From NCBI GenBank assembly GCA_030674155.1, contig CM060329.1, positions 27,119,684 to 27,183,683 of the forward strand: a stretch of DNA of 64,000 nucleotides, written 5' to 3'. The DNA comes from Stramonita haemastoma. Lineage: Eukaryota > Mollusca > Gastropoda > Neogastropoda > Muricidae. Positions within the stretch are counted from its first letter, which is position 1. Each line of letters starts with the position of its first letter. The notes under the pieces are model-generated. The model was not told where the DNA came from, made no database searches, and saw only the letters and a list, made by a program, of their open reading frames with translations. Position numbers and translations under genes: made by a program. This document shows positions 23,641 to 34,272 of the stretch, one piece after another.

Positions 23641-23767
23641 GTGAAGGTGCTGAAGAGCATCCAGCCCCCTGACCATCAGAACATCGTGCTGGGGCAGTAC
23701 GTGGGCAACCCTGAGGGTCAGGGGGACGAGAAGGTCGGCTACCTGGATGACCCCACCGTCCCCAATG
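23641..23767 (+). CDS. G6PD: G6PD coding exon 8
   Basis: Phase 0 start VKVLKSIQ, then [18 protein letters not shown] and [10 protein letters not shown], ending with the first base of Asp324. The GQYVGNP and YLDDPTVP blocks are diagnostic for G6PD. The acceptor is ctcctgcag; a near copy of the acceptor and exon start lies about 60 bases upstream. The donor is gtactc at 23768, a weaker match than the other donors. Confidence 0.95.
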
Positions 23768-24196
23768 GTACTCACCTCACACCTGGCCCCTGTCTTGTGT
23801 GTTCTCTCACTGTTCATAGTGATAGCAATCTTATGCTTACTTCTTTCTCTGTGTCTCTGTCTCTCTCTCTCTCTGTCTCTCTCTTTTTTTTTATATAAAA
23901 TCTATATTACATATCTTTTACTGGATCTCTTATAGTGTGGGCGTCTGTGTGTGTGTTTGGGGATGTTTTTATTTGGTTTCTTTTTCTTTCTTTTTTTTTC
24001 TCTTTCTTTGCCCTGAAGCACTTATCAACCATCATCTTTGTGCCTAGGGATAGCAATCTAAAACTTGCTCTCCTATCATCCACATTGTAGAGATCTCTGT
24101 GGTTATCTCATAGTCTTCTACTCTTTTTTTTTACAGTATGTATAGCTGTATTGTTTAATGTTGTTTCTTGGTTGCTTGTCTTACATAGTGTAACAG

Positions 24197-24281
24197 AGCA
24201 AGAGATGGGCATCATTGATAGTTGACAGATAATTGGAGAGCAAGAGATGGCCATCATTGATGGCTGACAGATAATTGGTAA
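24197..24281. repeat. 42 bp tandem duplication
   Basis: Two copies of gcaagagatggycatcattg followed by atrgytgacagataattgg in intron 8. Confidence 0.7.
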
Positions 24282-24655
24282 TCACGTAAGAAATTGAAAC
24301 TTGAGGTTGCTCATAGAAAGCATATCTGGAAACTTGAAACAGCTGGGGGAAAAAATGAATAAGGATGTTAAGACAAGTATCTGTATTCCATTTAAGAACT
24401 GTGATAACAGATAGAAAAAAAATTATCTTTAGTTGAATATGTAATTCTGTTTATCATTTTGCTTTGCCTGTTTTTAGTATTTTTAGCATTTTGACATTGT
24501 CATTTGAACAATTTTTCCTTTTTCTCTCTCTCAGATTTCTTCACCCAAACATTTGTCAAAGTCTGCCATCCTTAACTTGTTGAACTGTATCAGTGTTCAG
24601 ATCTTCCCAGCCTAGTCTGTCTGAGTGTCCATTTCATCTTTGTGTCCATTTTCAG

Positions 24656-24745
24656 ATTCGGTCACGCCAACGTTCGCCACCGCTGTGCTGTTTGTGCAGA
24701 ACGAGAGGTGGGATGGAGTGCCCTTCATTCTCCGCTGCGGCAAAG
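24656..24745 (+). CDS. G6PD: G6PD coding exon 9
   Basis: Completes Asp324 and encodes [18 protein letters not shown], then [11 protein letters not shown] with one base of Ala354. The ERWDGVPF and RCGKAL blocks are strongly conserved in G6PD, the second lying at the structural NADP+ site. Acceptor ttttcag, donor gtagtc at 24746. A decayed LINE 3' tail follows in the intron. Confidence 0.95.
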
Positions 24746-24772
24746 GTAGTCAGAGGTTGCTTTTTCAGTGTA

Positions 24773-24850
24773 TCTATCTATCTGTCTGTCTGTCGATCTG
24801 TCGGTCGGTCGGTCAGTCTCTATCCATCCATCCATCTCTCTATCTATCTC
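24773..24850. repeat. (TCTG/TCTA/TCCA)n tetranucleotide tract, probable LINE tail
   Basis: The tract directly follows (on the - strand) the end of the LINE frame below; the + strand LINE copy at 52240 likewise ends in gatagatagat. Confidence 0.8.
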
Positions 24851-25075
24851 TTACTCTGGTGACCGTTGGGGCACCCCTGAAGACAACCAGTTCCCTCCAT
24901 TCCTCTCTCTGTTCTGCCTTTCTCAAATTTTGTTGAGTTCTAGCCTGTCCATTCCCTGACGTTGTCCTCCCATCTCTTCCTTGGTCTGCCTCTTTTTCTT
25001 CCTCCCTGGACAGTGCTTTGCAGTATTGTTTTTGCAAGTCCTTTTGATCTTGAGAAGCACAAAATATTTCTTTTA
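24838..25075 (-). mobile_element. LINE ORF2 C-terminal fragment, decayed
   Basis: The - strand reads LAKTILQSTVQGGRKRGRPR then KRWEDNVREWTG, and after a frameshift [16 protein letters not shown] and [10 protein letters not shown]. The GRKRGR.RKRWED..EWTGLE motif is the familiar C-terminal end of reverse-transcriptase ORFs of non-LTR retrotransposons. Broken frame, 5'-truncated; not functional. Confidence 0.75.
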
Positions 25076-25126
25076 AAGGATTGGCGTGGATCCCATTGAT
25101 ATTGCTCACCTGCTATGTGCTGAAAG

Positions 25127-25212
25127 TAATAATAATATATGGAATTGATATAGTGCTGAATCTTGTGAAGCAAACAAATCAAAGCGCTTGCATTCAAGTC
25201 ATTTGCACGTGT
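25127..25212 (+). repeat. Interspersed repeat F, copy 2
   Basis: tagtgctgaatcttgtgaag and caaacaaatcaaagcgct, matching 22752-22870. Confidence 0.5.
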
Positions 25213-25436
25213 GCAAAAAAGTCTTGGTTTGATGCTTATGGTTTGCTGTGGCGTTGATACAAGGAACAACTGAAGAGTTTGCTTTGATCTTAGTGTTTGA
25301 ATCTTTTTTTTGCTTTGTTTTTTACATTTCTAAATGTTTACTTCATACCACACCATCAATACACTTCCACACAGTGTTTGAATCTGCTTTATAGCAGCAC
25401 AGTTTTAATGTCAGCTTTAACCACTAACTAGGTGGC

Positions 25437-25737
25437 AGGGGCATGGGGTAGCTCAGTGGTCAGAGTGCCTGTTTCCCCCAGGCATGTTAAGCAGCGTCAA
25501 GCATGGTTACCAATTGGATGGGTGACTGTTTGCGTGCCTTGGCTTCAGTATAGTCCCCCAGTTCACCCAGCTGTAAATGGGTACCTGCCCTCTTTAGGGT
25601 CAGGGAAGGTAAAGCAGTGAGAGAGAGGAGATGGGTGTCGCCCTCAACATGCTGGCCCCTAGAGAAGCTGAGGTCTGTGATGCCTCGCTCCCTTACGACC
25701 GCCTAGGTTCTGGGACACCTTTACCTTTACCTTTAGG
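25437..25737 (+). mobile_element. SINE family B (tRNA/5S chimera), near full-length
   Basis: tRNA A-box-like ggggtagctcagtggtcaga, then 5S-like gttaagcagcgtcaagcatg and gttaccaattggatgggtga, then the family body and a tacctttacctttacc tail. The 5S-like part corresponds to the internal control region including the GGATGGGTGAC C box. Confidence 0.8.
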
Positions 25738-25975
25738 CCTGATATGGGCCCATTCCCCCCCCCCCACAGGGCTACAAACAGTAGGGTTGGATTGGATTGG
25801 ATTGTTTGCGTGTGTGCAGGAGTAAAATGAGACGCAAAACATGTTCAGTGACTGTCAGTTGTGTTCACTTTTTGGGGCATGTAGAGGAGCATGCTAATAC
25901 ATAATATAATTTTTACATGAAAACTTAAGCACATCTATGAGGATAGCAAAATCACAGAAGAAGGAACCACTGTAT

Positions 25976-26004
25976 CTGTCTGTCTTCTGTCTATCTGTCT
26001 GTCT

Positions 26005-26035
<31 letters not shown>

Positions 26036-26204
26036 CTCTGTCTGTCTATCTCTCTGTCTGTCTGTCTGTCTATCTCTCTGTCTGTCTATCTCTCTGTCTA
26101 TCTGTCTGTCTATCTGTCTGTCTGTCTATCTATCTATCTGTCTATCTATCTATCTATCTGTCTGTCTGTCTGTATGTCTATCTCTCTGTCTATCTATCTA
26201 TCTA

Positions 26205-26236
<32 letters not shown>

Positions 26237-26300
26237 CCTATCTGTCTATCTGTCTGTCTGTCTGTCTGTCTGTCTACCTGTCTGTCTACCTGTGTGTCCC
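25976..26300. repeat. (TCTG/TCTA)n tract at exon 10 acceptor
   Basis: About 325 bases of pyrimidine-rich tetranucleotide running directly into the acceptor of G6PD exon 10. Confidence 0.95.
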
Positions 26301-26303
26301 CAG

Positions 26304-26512
26304 CGCTGAACGAACGCAAGGCGGAGGTGAGGCTTCAGTTCCGTGACGTGGCGGGCGACATCTTCCCCTCAGGGGAGGTCAAGCGCAACGAACTGGTCAT
26401 CCGGGTTCAGCCCGACGAAGCGGTGTACCTGAAGATGATGACCAAGACACCGGGCATGACCTTTGACACCCACGAAACGGAGCTGGACCTGAGCTACAAC
26501 AGCCGTTACAAG
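26304..26512 (+). CDS. G6PD: G6PD coding exon 10
   Basis: Encodes [49 protein letters not shown] and [11 protein letters not shown], the large sheet domain forming the dimer interface. The acceptor gtccccag lies directly after a 325-base TCTG/TCTA tract that provides an extreme polypyrimidine tract. The donor gtgagg at 26513 is duplicated 32 bases downstream. Confidence 0.95.
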
Positions 26513-26597
26513 GTGAGGGGTGCGTGTGTCGGTGTCACTACAAGGTGAGGGGTGCATGTGTCAGTGTGGGTACAGATGTGACCACCACAAATCACCA

Positions 26598-26790
26598 GGA
26601 ATTGATATTGGAGAGGTTTGGGGTTTTTTGTGTAGTTGTGGGTTCAAATCCTCAGGAATTGAAATTGGAGAGGATTTTTTTTTTGTAGATGTTGGTTCAA
26701 ATCCGCAGGAATTGAAATTGGAGAGGATTTTTTTTCGTAGATGTTGGTTCAGATCCTCCGGAATTGAAATGGCGAGGATTTTTTTCAAAA
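26598..26790. repeat. About 60 bp tandem repeat, 3-4 units
   Basis: Units share aggaattgaaattggagagg, a T run and gtagatgttggttca, with unequal T-run lengths. In intron 10. Confidence 0.85.
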
Positions 26791-27017
26791 GGCACGTGAG
26801 GAGGATTTTGTGCAGCAATAATTAAAAAAAACCAACCAAACAAACTAAACAGATAATAAAAGAGCTCTGATGTGAAAACATGGACATTTTGTTATATATT
26901 ACAAAAAATATTGATGCTTTATTAGTCACAAAACTCCTTTATCTTAAACACAATTTTTTCCCTTTATTCAAGAAGAATAAAAACTCATCTGTAAGTAAAT
27001 ATCCTCGAATCCCCAGC

Positions 27018-27300
27018 TCAGAAATCCCCCAGTAAGATGTGGTGTGTGTTTGGGGAGTTAACATCAGTGCCGACTCCACTCTCCCTAAAGTCTTCCGGAT
27101 GAGACTGTAAACCGAGGCCCCATATGTGAACGCACGCAGAACACCTTGCGCACACGTTAAATCCTGTTCCGCTTTTCGTAAGAGTAGGCCATTGTGTGCC
27201 GGTGGGAACAGATAATATTTACACAACTGCATACACACGGGGACGGGATGGAAAAAAAAAAGCACATGAGTGCTTATCGCATTATCCTCGATATAAAAGT
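27018..27300 (+). mobile_element. SINE family A, 5'-truncated
   Basis: Family A body (gactccactctccctaaag, ttccgcttttcgtaagagta, ggccattgtgtgccggtggg) and the tail cattatcctcgatataaaag. Its tail became part of the tandem duplication described next. Confidence 0.75.
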
Positions 27301-27606
27301 ATAACAAATTTTAAATTAAAAATTTTTTTAATTGTTTGTTCAGGACTGCAAGTTGCAACTGCATACACACAGGGACTGGATGAAAAAAAAAAAAAAGCAC
27401 ATGAGCGCTTATCGCATTATCCTGGATAAAAAAAAAAAAATTTAATGAAAATTTTTTTTTAATTGTGTGTTCAGGACTGCAAGTTGCAACTGGATGGAAA
27501 AAAAAAGCACATGAGCGCTTATCGCATTATCCTCAATATAAAAAAATTTTAAAAAATTTTTAATAAAAAATTTTTTTTTAATGGTGTGTTCAGGACTGCA
27601 AGTTGC
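27301..27606 (+). repeat. Triplicated intron-10/exon-11 junction
   Basis: The segment gttcaggactgcaagttgc, meaning acceptor plus first 13 bases of exon 11, occurs at about 27340, 27470 and 27590. The copies are separated by SINE family A tail sequence (gcacatgagcgcttatcgca) and A/T runs. Only the third continues into exon 11; the first two run into aactg and the SINE tail. Confidence 0.85.
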
Positions 27607-27763
27607 CGGACGCGTACGAGCGTCTGATCCTGGACGTGTTCATGGGATCCCAGATCCACTTTGTGCGCTCTGACGAGCTGTACGAGGCCTGGCGCATCTT
27701 CACCCCCCTCCTCCACCACATCGAGCGCAACAAACCCAAACCCATCGCCTACAAGTATGGCAG
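27594..27763 (+). CDS. G6PD: G6PD coding exon 11 (last shared exon)
   Basis: Starts in phase 0 with [19 protein letters not shown], then [20 protein letters not shown] and [10 protein letters not shown], ending with two bases of Ser480. Donor gtgaga at 27764. Both candidate last exons begin with a C that completes this Ser codon. Its acceptor and first 13 or so bases are repeated twice in the intron upstream. Confidence 0.95.
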
Positions 27764-28293
27764 GTGAGAAGTCATGTTTGCGTGTTCTAACGCATCCCAT
27801 GACATGTTTTTACTTCTGACAGGTGCAGATCAGCTTGTGGTTTGTGGTGAACATGTTGTTGCGTAATCGTCAGATTAAGTGTCAGGTAAGGCAGGTGAAC
27901 CAGGTGAGTGTTATTTCCTTGTCGTGCGAAGTAAGATTGACTTCATGTTTGTACAGCTGCTACAGACAGTCCAGTTTTTTTTGTTTTTTGTTTTTTATCC
28001 GACTTTGAAAAAGTATCAGTAGCAGGCATTTGTTTTTTTACTATTATATGCATTAGATTAGTTAAGCTTCTCCATAGGCAAAATATGGCTTTATGTCAGT
28101 TTTGGTGGACAAGTTTGGTGGGAGGTAGTTTCACTTTGTATGGACATCTTATCTGCAGAATCCTGGTATTTTTTCCTTTTTTTTGTTTTGTACCGCTAAA
28201 GAAAAACACACACAAAAATTTTTAACTTGTGCCAAAAGATTTTTTGTTGTGTACCACTTACCTTCAGACGAAGGTGTTAAAGACTACACTCAA

Positions 28294-28410
28294 GACAAGC
28301 TTCTTCTTCTTCGTTGAATGCTCAGGCAGCAACCAATGCCGTCTGTTGTATGAGCAAAAATGGGTTGCACTGCAGTTGAGTGCCTGAAAAGTCAGGCCTA
28401 GGCATCTGAC
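28294..28410 (+). repeat. Interspersed repeat D, copy 1
   Basis: cttcttcttcttcgttgaat, caggcagcaac, tatgagcaa and gttgcact blocks shared with 47004-47110. Confidence 0.55.
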
Positions 28411-29264
28411 TTCAGCGCGAATCATGAAATCTGCTGTGACTTTAAGTGGAATAAATAAATAAACTATAGAATGGTCTCATCTGCTGCAAGAATCCTTCAT
28501 CTGTGATGCATTGTGTAGTAAATTCTGCTTACTGGATGTAGTGGTTAACATCAATAACAGTAATACACAGAACTCAGACCAATATGAGCAAAGGTCTTCA
28601 ACAAATTAAAAGGCGTTTACTGCACAGAAAAAAAACACTGTTCATTCAAAGTTTCTCACATCATTGACTAATTCATGCCTGCGTTTTGTGGTGTGGTGTG
28701 GTCTTTGTTTTCACGTATATGTATGTGATTCCAGTCCTTTATGTAGTGGTGACAGTGATGAACTCCTGATGTGTGGTGTACAGATCTCTAGATAGGAGCA
28801 TGATGTCTGTGAATGGTTCTGTTTTGAAATGTTCAGATTCTCTAAAGAGTGTTCTGTCATTTTATCTCATGTCCTCGCTAACAGTGGTAGTGTGTCTGTG
28901 GCTTTGATTCATAAACAACCTGTGACTTTGTGTGTCTCGTACACTACGTTGGTGCCTGTTTCTGTGTGACCTTGATTTATATTTCTGTGGTTTCTGATGT
29001 TGTATATATAATATCTTTATATCTATCTGTGTGGGGTTGTTGTGTGCTTGACATGACACTCGATGTGTGTGTTTCTTTGTTTTCTGTCTGTAACATTGCA
29101 TTTTCTGTGACGTGAGACTCAGTACATCACTTTCTATAACATTCTGTATTGTGTGTTACTGTCATTCTCGGTGGCATTATCATTTCCATTTTTTTTTGTT
29201 CCTCAGCTATAGCTCTGAGGTTCACCAGCCGTGATACTTTGCATATGGGACTGTTTCTTGCCAC

Positions 29265-29655
29265 CATGAATGTACCCACATTCCAACTTCAGGGATGATG
29301 TCTGAACACCACCAGTCAGCATGCACTATTGAAACTTTGTCACCTGCTCCTACCAGTTCGCAATGGTGTACTCTTCCAAAAGGTGGAACCAGTTTTAAAA
29401 TGTGCGCAAGATGTTCTGCATTCATTCGCACCTGTGACCTCGGTTTATAGTCTCATCTGAAGGATTTTCAGGGGGGTGGAGTTGGCACTGATGCTAACTG
29501 CAGGTGAAACATCCCCTTAATTAAAGGGGTAGCAGTTGGCACTGTTGCTAACTGCAATGAGACAACCCTTAAAGGGGTAGCTGGGTGGTGGCTTAAACCT
29601 GTGCCGTCAGTCAGGTCGCGAGTGCAGTGTTCTAACCGCTAGGCTGTCCTGCACC
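29265..29655 (-). mobile_element. SINE family A with internal duplication
   Basis: The - strand family A body and head (ending in ccgctaggctgtcctgca). An internal segment, ggggtagcagttggcactg with tgctaactgca, is duplicated, making this copy longer than the others. Confidence 0.7.
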
Positions 29656-29829
29656 CTGTCATTTCTGTGATTGACATGTTTCCCTGAGGCATTGCTGGTC
29701 ACGTAGCTTCCACTGTAGTGCATGCCTGTCCTGTTTTGTGAATTGGGTCGTGTCCATACCTGGTCAGGGATGTAAAGTGCTGTCACATTGTGTGTTTGTA
29801 TATGTATGTGTATCAGTGTATGTGTGTAT

Positions 29830-29996
29830 GTGTTTGTACACCTGTATAATGGGTGTGTGTTTTTGTACACCTGTATAATGGGTGTGTGTTTTTGTACACC
29901 TGTATAATGGGTGTGTGTTTTTGTACACCTGTATAATGTGTGTGTGTGTTTGTACACCTGTATAATGTGTGTGTGTTTGTACACCTCTATAGGTGA
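29830..29996. repeat. 29 bp minisatellite, about 6 units
   Basis: Units of tttgtacacctgtataatgg plus gtgtgtgt; period 29 measured at 29834 and 29863. Confidence 0.85.
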
Positions 29997-30297
29997 AGTA
30001 TTGTTAAACTCCACTAAACAGTCTGTGACTAGGTATGGACAACATTACTGTGTGTCCTGATGTAACTTGATGTACAGTGTCTGTCGCTTTGTCTGCACTG
30101 TTACGTCTGTGATGACTGTGTGTACGTACATCTGTGTATGTGTAGTAGTTGTTCAGGACTGTCAGTGACAGTGGGTAAGAAGCGGGGTGTGTCGCAGTCA
30201 GTCAGTTGTGAAGAGGTGTGTTCTTGCTCGTGTACATCTGTGTGTGTGTGTAGTTGTTGTTGTTCATGTCACAGTGTCAATGACTGTGGGTAGGTAG

Positions 30298-33200
30298 CGG
30301 GTATGTATCAGTCAGTCAGTCAGTCAGTAGTGAAGTGGTGTGTGTGTATCAGTCAGTCAGTAGTGAAGTGGTGTGTGTGTCTCAGTCAGTCAGTCAATAG
30401 TGAAGTGGTGTGTGTGTGTGTGTATCAGTCAGTCAGTAGTGAAGTGGTGTGTGTGTATCAGTCAGTCAGTAGTGAAGTGGTGTGTGTGTCTCAGTCAGTC
30501 AGTAGTGAAGTGGTGTGTGTGTATCAGTCAGTCAGTAGTGAAGTGGTGTGTGTGTATCAGTCAGTCAGTCAGTAGTGAAGTGGTGTGTGTATCAGTCAGT
30601 CAGTAGTGAAGTAGTGTGTGTGTATCAGTCAGTCAGTCAGTAGTGAAGTGTGGTGTGGTGGTGTATCAGTCAGTCAGTAGTGAAGTGGTGTGTGTATCAG
30701 TCAGTAGTGAAGTGGTGTGTGTATCAGTCAGTCAGTAGTGAAGTGGTGTGTGTGTATCCGTCAGTCAGTAGTGAAGTGGTGTGTGTAGTGTGTGTATCGT
30801 CAGTCAGTAGTGAAGTGGTGTGTGTGTATCAGTCAGTAGTTGAAGTGGTGTGTGTGTATCAGTCAGTCAGTAGTGAAGTGGTGTGTGTGTATCAGTCAGT
30901 CAGTAGTGAAGTGGGTGTGTGTGTGATCGTCAGTCATAGTGAAGTGTGTGTGTTTTCATCAGTCAGTCAGTAGTGTAAGTGGTGTGTTGTGTTGTATCAG
31001 TCAGTCAGTAGTGAAGTGGTGTGTGTGTATCAGTCAGTCAGTAGTGAAGTGGTGTGTGTGTATCAGTCAGTCAGTAGTGAAGTGGTGTGTGTGTGTATCA
31101 GTCAGTCAGTAGTGAAGTGGTGTGTGTGTCAGTCAGTAGTGAAGTGGTGGTGTGGTATCAGTCGTTAGTGAAGTGGTGTGTGTTATCAGTCAGTCAGTAG
31201 TGAATGGTGTGTGTGTCATGGTGAAGTGGTGTAGTTCAGTCAGTAGTGAAGTGGTGTGTGTGTATCAGTCAGTCAGTAGTGAAGTGGTGTGTGTGTATCA
31301 GTCAGTCAGTAGTGAAGTGGTGTGTGTGTTCAGTCAGTCAGTAGTGAAGTGGTGTGTGTGTAGTCAGTCAGTAGTGAAGTGGTGTGTGTGTATCAGTCAG
31401 TCAGTAGTGAAGTGGTGTGTGTGTCAGTCAGTCAGTAGTGAAGTGGTGTGTGTGTATCCAGTCAGTCAGTAGTGAAGTGGTGTGTTGTTCAGTCAGTCAG
31501 TAGTGAAGGGTGGTGTGTGATCAGTCAGTCAGTAGTGAAGTGGTGTGTGTGTATCAGTCAGTCAGTCAGTAGTGAAGTGGTGTGTGTGTATCAGTCAGTC
31601 AGTCAGTAGTGAAGTGGTGTGTGTGTATCAGTCAGTCAGTCAGTAGTGAAGTGGTGTGTGTGTATCAGTTCAGTCAGTAGTGAAGTGGTGTGTGTGTATC
31701 AGTCAGTCAGTAGTGAAGTGGTGTGTGTGTATCAGTCAGTCAGTCAGTAGTGAATGGTGTGTGTGTATCAGTCATCAGTCAGTAGTGAAGTGTGTGTGTG
31801 TATCAGTCAGTCAGTCAGTGAAGTGGTGTGTGTGTATCGTCAGTCAGTCAGTAGTGAAGTGGTGTGTGTGTATCCAGTCAGTCAGTAGTGAAGTGGTGTG
31901 TGTGTATCAGCTCAGTCAGTAGTGAAGTGGTGTGTGTGTATCAGTCAGTCAGTCAGTAGTGAAGTGGTGTGTGTGTATCAGTCAGTCAGTCAGTAGTGAA
32001 GTGGTGTGTGTGTGTATCAGTCAGTCAGTCAGTAGTGAAGTGGTGTGTGTGTGTATCAGTCAGTCAGTCAGTAGTGAAGTGGTGTGTGTGTATCAGTCAG
32101 TCAGTCAGTAGTGAAGTGGTGTGTGTGTGTATCAGTCAGTCAGTCAGTAGTGAAGTGGTGTGTGTGTATCAGTCAGTCAGTCAGTAGTGAAGTGGTGTGT
32201 GTGTATCAGTCAGTCAGTAGTGAAGTGGTGTGTGTGTATCAGTCAGTCAGTCAGTAGTGAAGTGGTGTGTGTGTGTATCAGTCAGTCAGTCAGTAGTGAA
32301 GTGGTGTGTGTGTATCAGTCAGTCAGTCAGTAGTGAAGTGGTGTGTGTGTATCAGTCAGTCAGTCAGTAGTGAAGTGGTGTGTGTGTATCAGTCAGTCAG
32401 TCAGTAGTGAAGTGTGTGTGTGTATCAGTCAGTCAGTCAGTAGTGAAGTGGTGTGTGTGTATCCAGTCAGTCAGTAGTGAAGTGGTGTGTTTGTTGTGTG
32501 TATCAGTCAGTCAGTAGTGAAGTGGTGTGTGTGTATCAGTCAGTCAGTAGTGAAGTGGTGTGTGTGTATCAGTCAGTCAGTCAGTAGTGAAGTGGTGTGT
32601 GTGTATCAGTCAGTCAGTAGTGAAGTGGTGTGTGTTATCAGTCAGTCAGTCAGTGTGAAGTGGTGTGTGGTGTTATCCGTCAGTCAGTCAGTAGTGAAGT
32701 GGTGTGTGTGTATCAGTCAGTCAGTCAGTAGTGAAGTGGTGTGTGTGTATCAGTCATTTCAGTAGTGAAGTGGTGTGTGTGTATCAGTCAGTCAGTCAGT
32801 AGTGAAGTGGTGTGTGTGTATCAGTCAGTCAGTCAGTAGTGAAGTGGTGTGTGTGTATCAGTCAGTCAGTCAGTAGTGAAGTGGTGTGTGTGTATCAGTC
32901 AGTCAGTAGTGAAGTGGTGTGTGTGTATCAGTCAGTCAGTCAGTAGTGAAGTGGTGTGTGTGTATCAGTCAGTCAGTCAGTAGTGAAGTGGTGTGTGTGT
33001 ATCAGTCAGTCAGTAGTGAAGTGGTGTGTGTGTCAGTCAGTAGTGAATGTGTGTGTGGTGTGTATCAGTCAGTCAGTAGTGAAGTGGTGTGTGTGTATCA
33101 GTCAGTCAGTAGTGAAGTGGTGTGTGTGTATCAGTCAGTCATAGTAAGTGAAGTGGTGTGTGTGTATCAGTCAGTCAGTCAGTAGTGAAGTGGTGTGTGT

Positions 33201-34170
33201 GTCTCAGTCAGTCAGTCAGTAGTGAAGTGGTGTGTGTATCAGTCAGTCAGTAGTGAAGTGTGTGTGTGTGTGTGTATCAGTCAGTCAGTAGTGAAGTGGT
33301 GTGTGTGTATCAGTCAGTCAGTAGTGAAGTGGTGTGTGTGTATCAGTCAGTCAGTAGTGAAGTGGTGTGTGTGTATCAGTCAGTCAGTAGTGAAGTGGTG
33401 TGTGTGTTATCAGTCAGTCAGTAGTTGAAGTGGTGTGTGTGTATCAGTCAGTCAGTCAGTAGTGAAGTGGTGTGTGTGTATCAGTCAGTCAGTCAGTAGT
33501 GAAGTGGTGTGTGTGTGTGTATCAGTCAGTCAGTAGTGAAGTGGTGTGTGTGTATCAGTCAGTCAGTAGTGAAGTGGTGTTGTGATATCAGTCAGTCAGT
33601 AGTGAAGTGGTGTGTGTGTGTGTATCAGTCAGTCAGTAGTGAAGTGGTGTGTGTGTATCAGTCAGTCAGTCAGTAGTGAAGTGTGTGTGTGTGTATCAGT
33701 CAGTCAGTAGTGAAGTGGGGTGTGTGTGTATCAGTCAGTCAGTAGTGAAGTGGTGTGTGTGTATCAGTCAGTCAGTAGTGAAGTGGTGTGTGTGTATCAG
33801 TCAGTCAGTCAGTAGTGAAGTGGTGTGTGTGTATCAGTCAGTCAGTAGTGAAGTGGTGTGTGTATCAGTCAGTCAGTAGTGAAGTGGTGTGTGTGTATCA
33901 GTCAGTCAGTAGTGAAGTGGTGTGTGTGTATCAGTCAGTCAGTAGTGAAGTGGTGTGTGTGTATCAGTCAGTCAGTAGTGAAGTGGTGGTGTGTGTTGTG
34001 TATCAGTCAGTCAGTAGTGAAGTGGTGTGTGTGTATCAGTCAGTCAGTAGTGAAGTGGTGTGTGTGTTATCAGTCAGTCAGTAGTGAAGTGGTGTGTGTG
34101 TTATCAGTCAGTCAGTAGTGAAGTGGTGTGTGTGTATCAGTCAGTCAGTAGTGAAGTGTGTGTGTGTGTT
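30298..34170. repeat. 3.9 kb minisatellite in G6PD intron 11
   Basis: Roughly 110 units of 31-40 bases: (cagt)2-3 agtgaagtggt (gt)n atc. Unit length varies through the number of CAGT and GT steps, so the array is nested microsatellites within a minisatellite. The + strand is almost free of C outside TCAG. Open frames through it (repeating QSVSSEVVCV) are artefacts of periodicity. It ends 15 bases before the acceptor of exon 12a. Blocks at 30640-30990 and 31120-31520 have many more irregular units. Confidence 0.95.
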
Positions 34171-34184
34171 CTTGCTGTTTTCAG

Positions 34185-34272
34185 CCGAGGCCCCAAAGAG
34201 TCGGATGACCTGATTGGGGGCAATGACTTCTCCTACACAGGGACCTATCAGTGGGCCCCCCGCCTCCACTGA
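34185..34272 (+). CDS. G6PD: G6PD alternative last coding exon, proximal (12a)
   Basis: After acceptor gctgttttcag, the exon completes Ser480 and encodes RGPKESDDLIGGNDFSYTG then TYQWAPRLH and a TGA stop. Arg481, Tyr497 and Trp503 correspond to human Arg487, Tyr503 and Trp509, which bind the structural NADP+ that stabilises the enzyme. The exon follows directly on a 3.9 kb minisatellite. It gives a 508-residue product and has its own 3'UTR with candidate AATAAA at 36298. It is mutually exclusive with the exon at 40499 because each ends in a stop. Confidence 0.93.

Noticed and set aside
25437..25530. Candidate 5S rRNA gene fragment
   Set aside because: Only the internal region resembles 5S, and it recurs in the same context in other copies of a SINE.
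30298..34170. CRISPR-like array
   Set aside because: Units are contiguous without unique spacers, and the genome is eukaryotic.
30303..34272. Long open frames repeating QSVSSEVVCV through the intron 11 array, resembling a repetitive secreted protein
   Set aside because: Frames follow array periodicity, restart after indels, occur in more than one frame and have no independent start or splice support.
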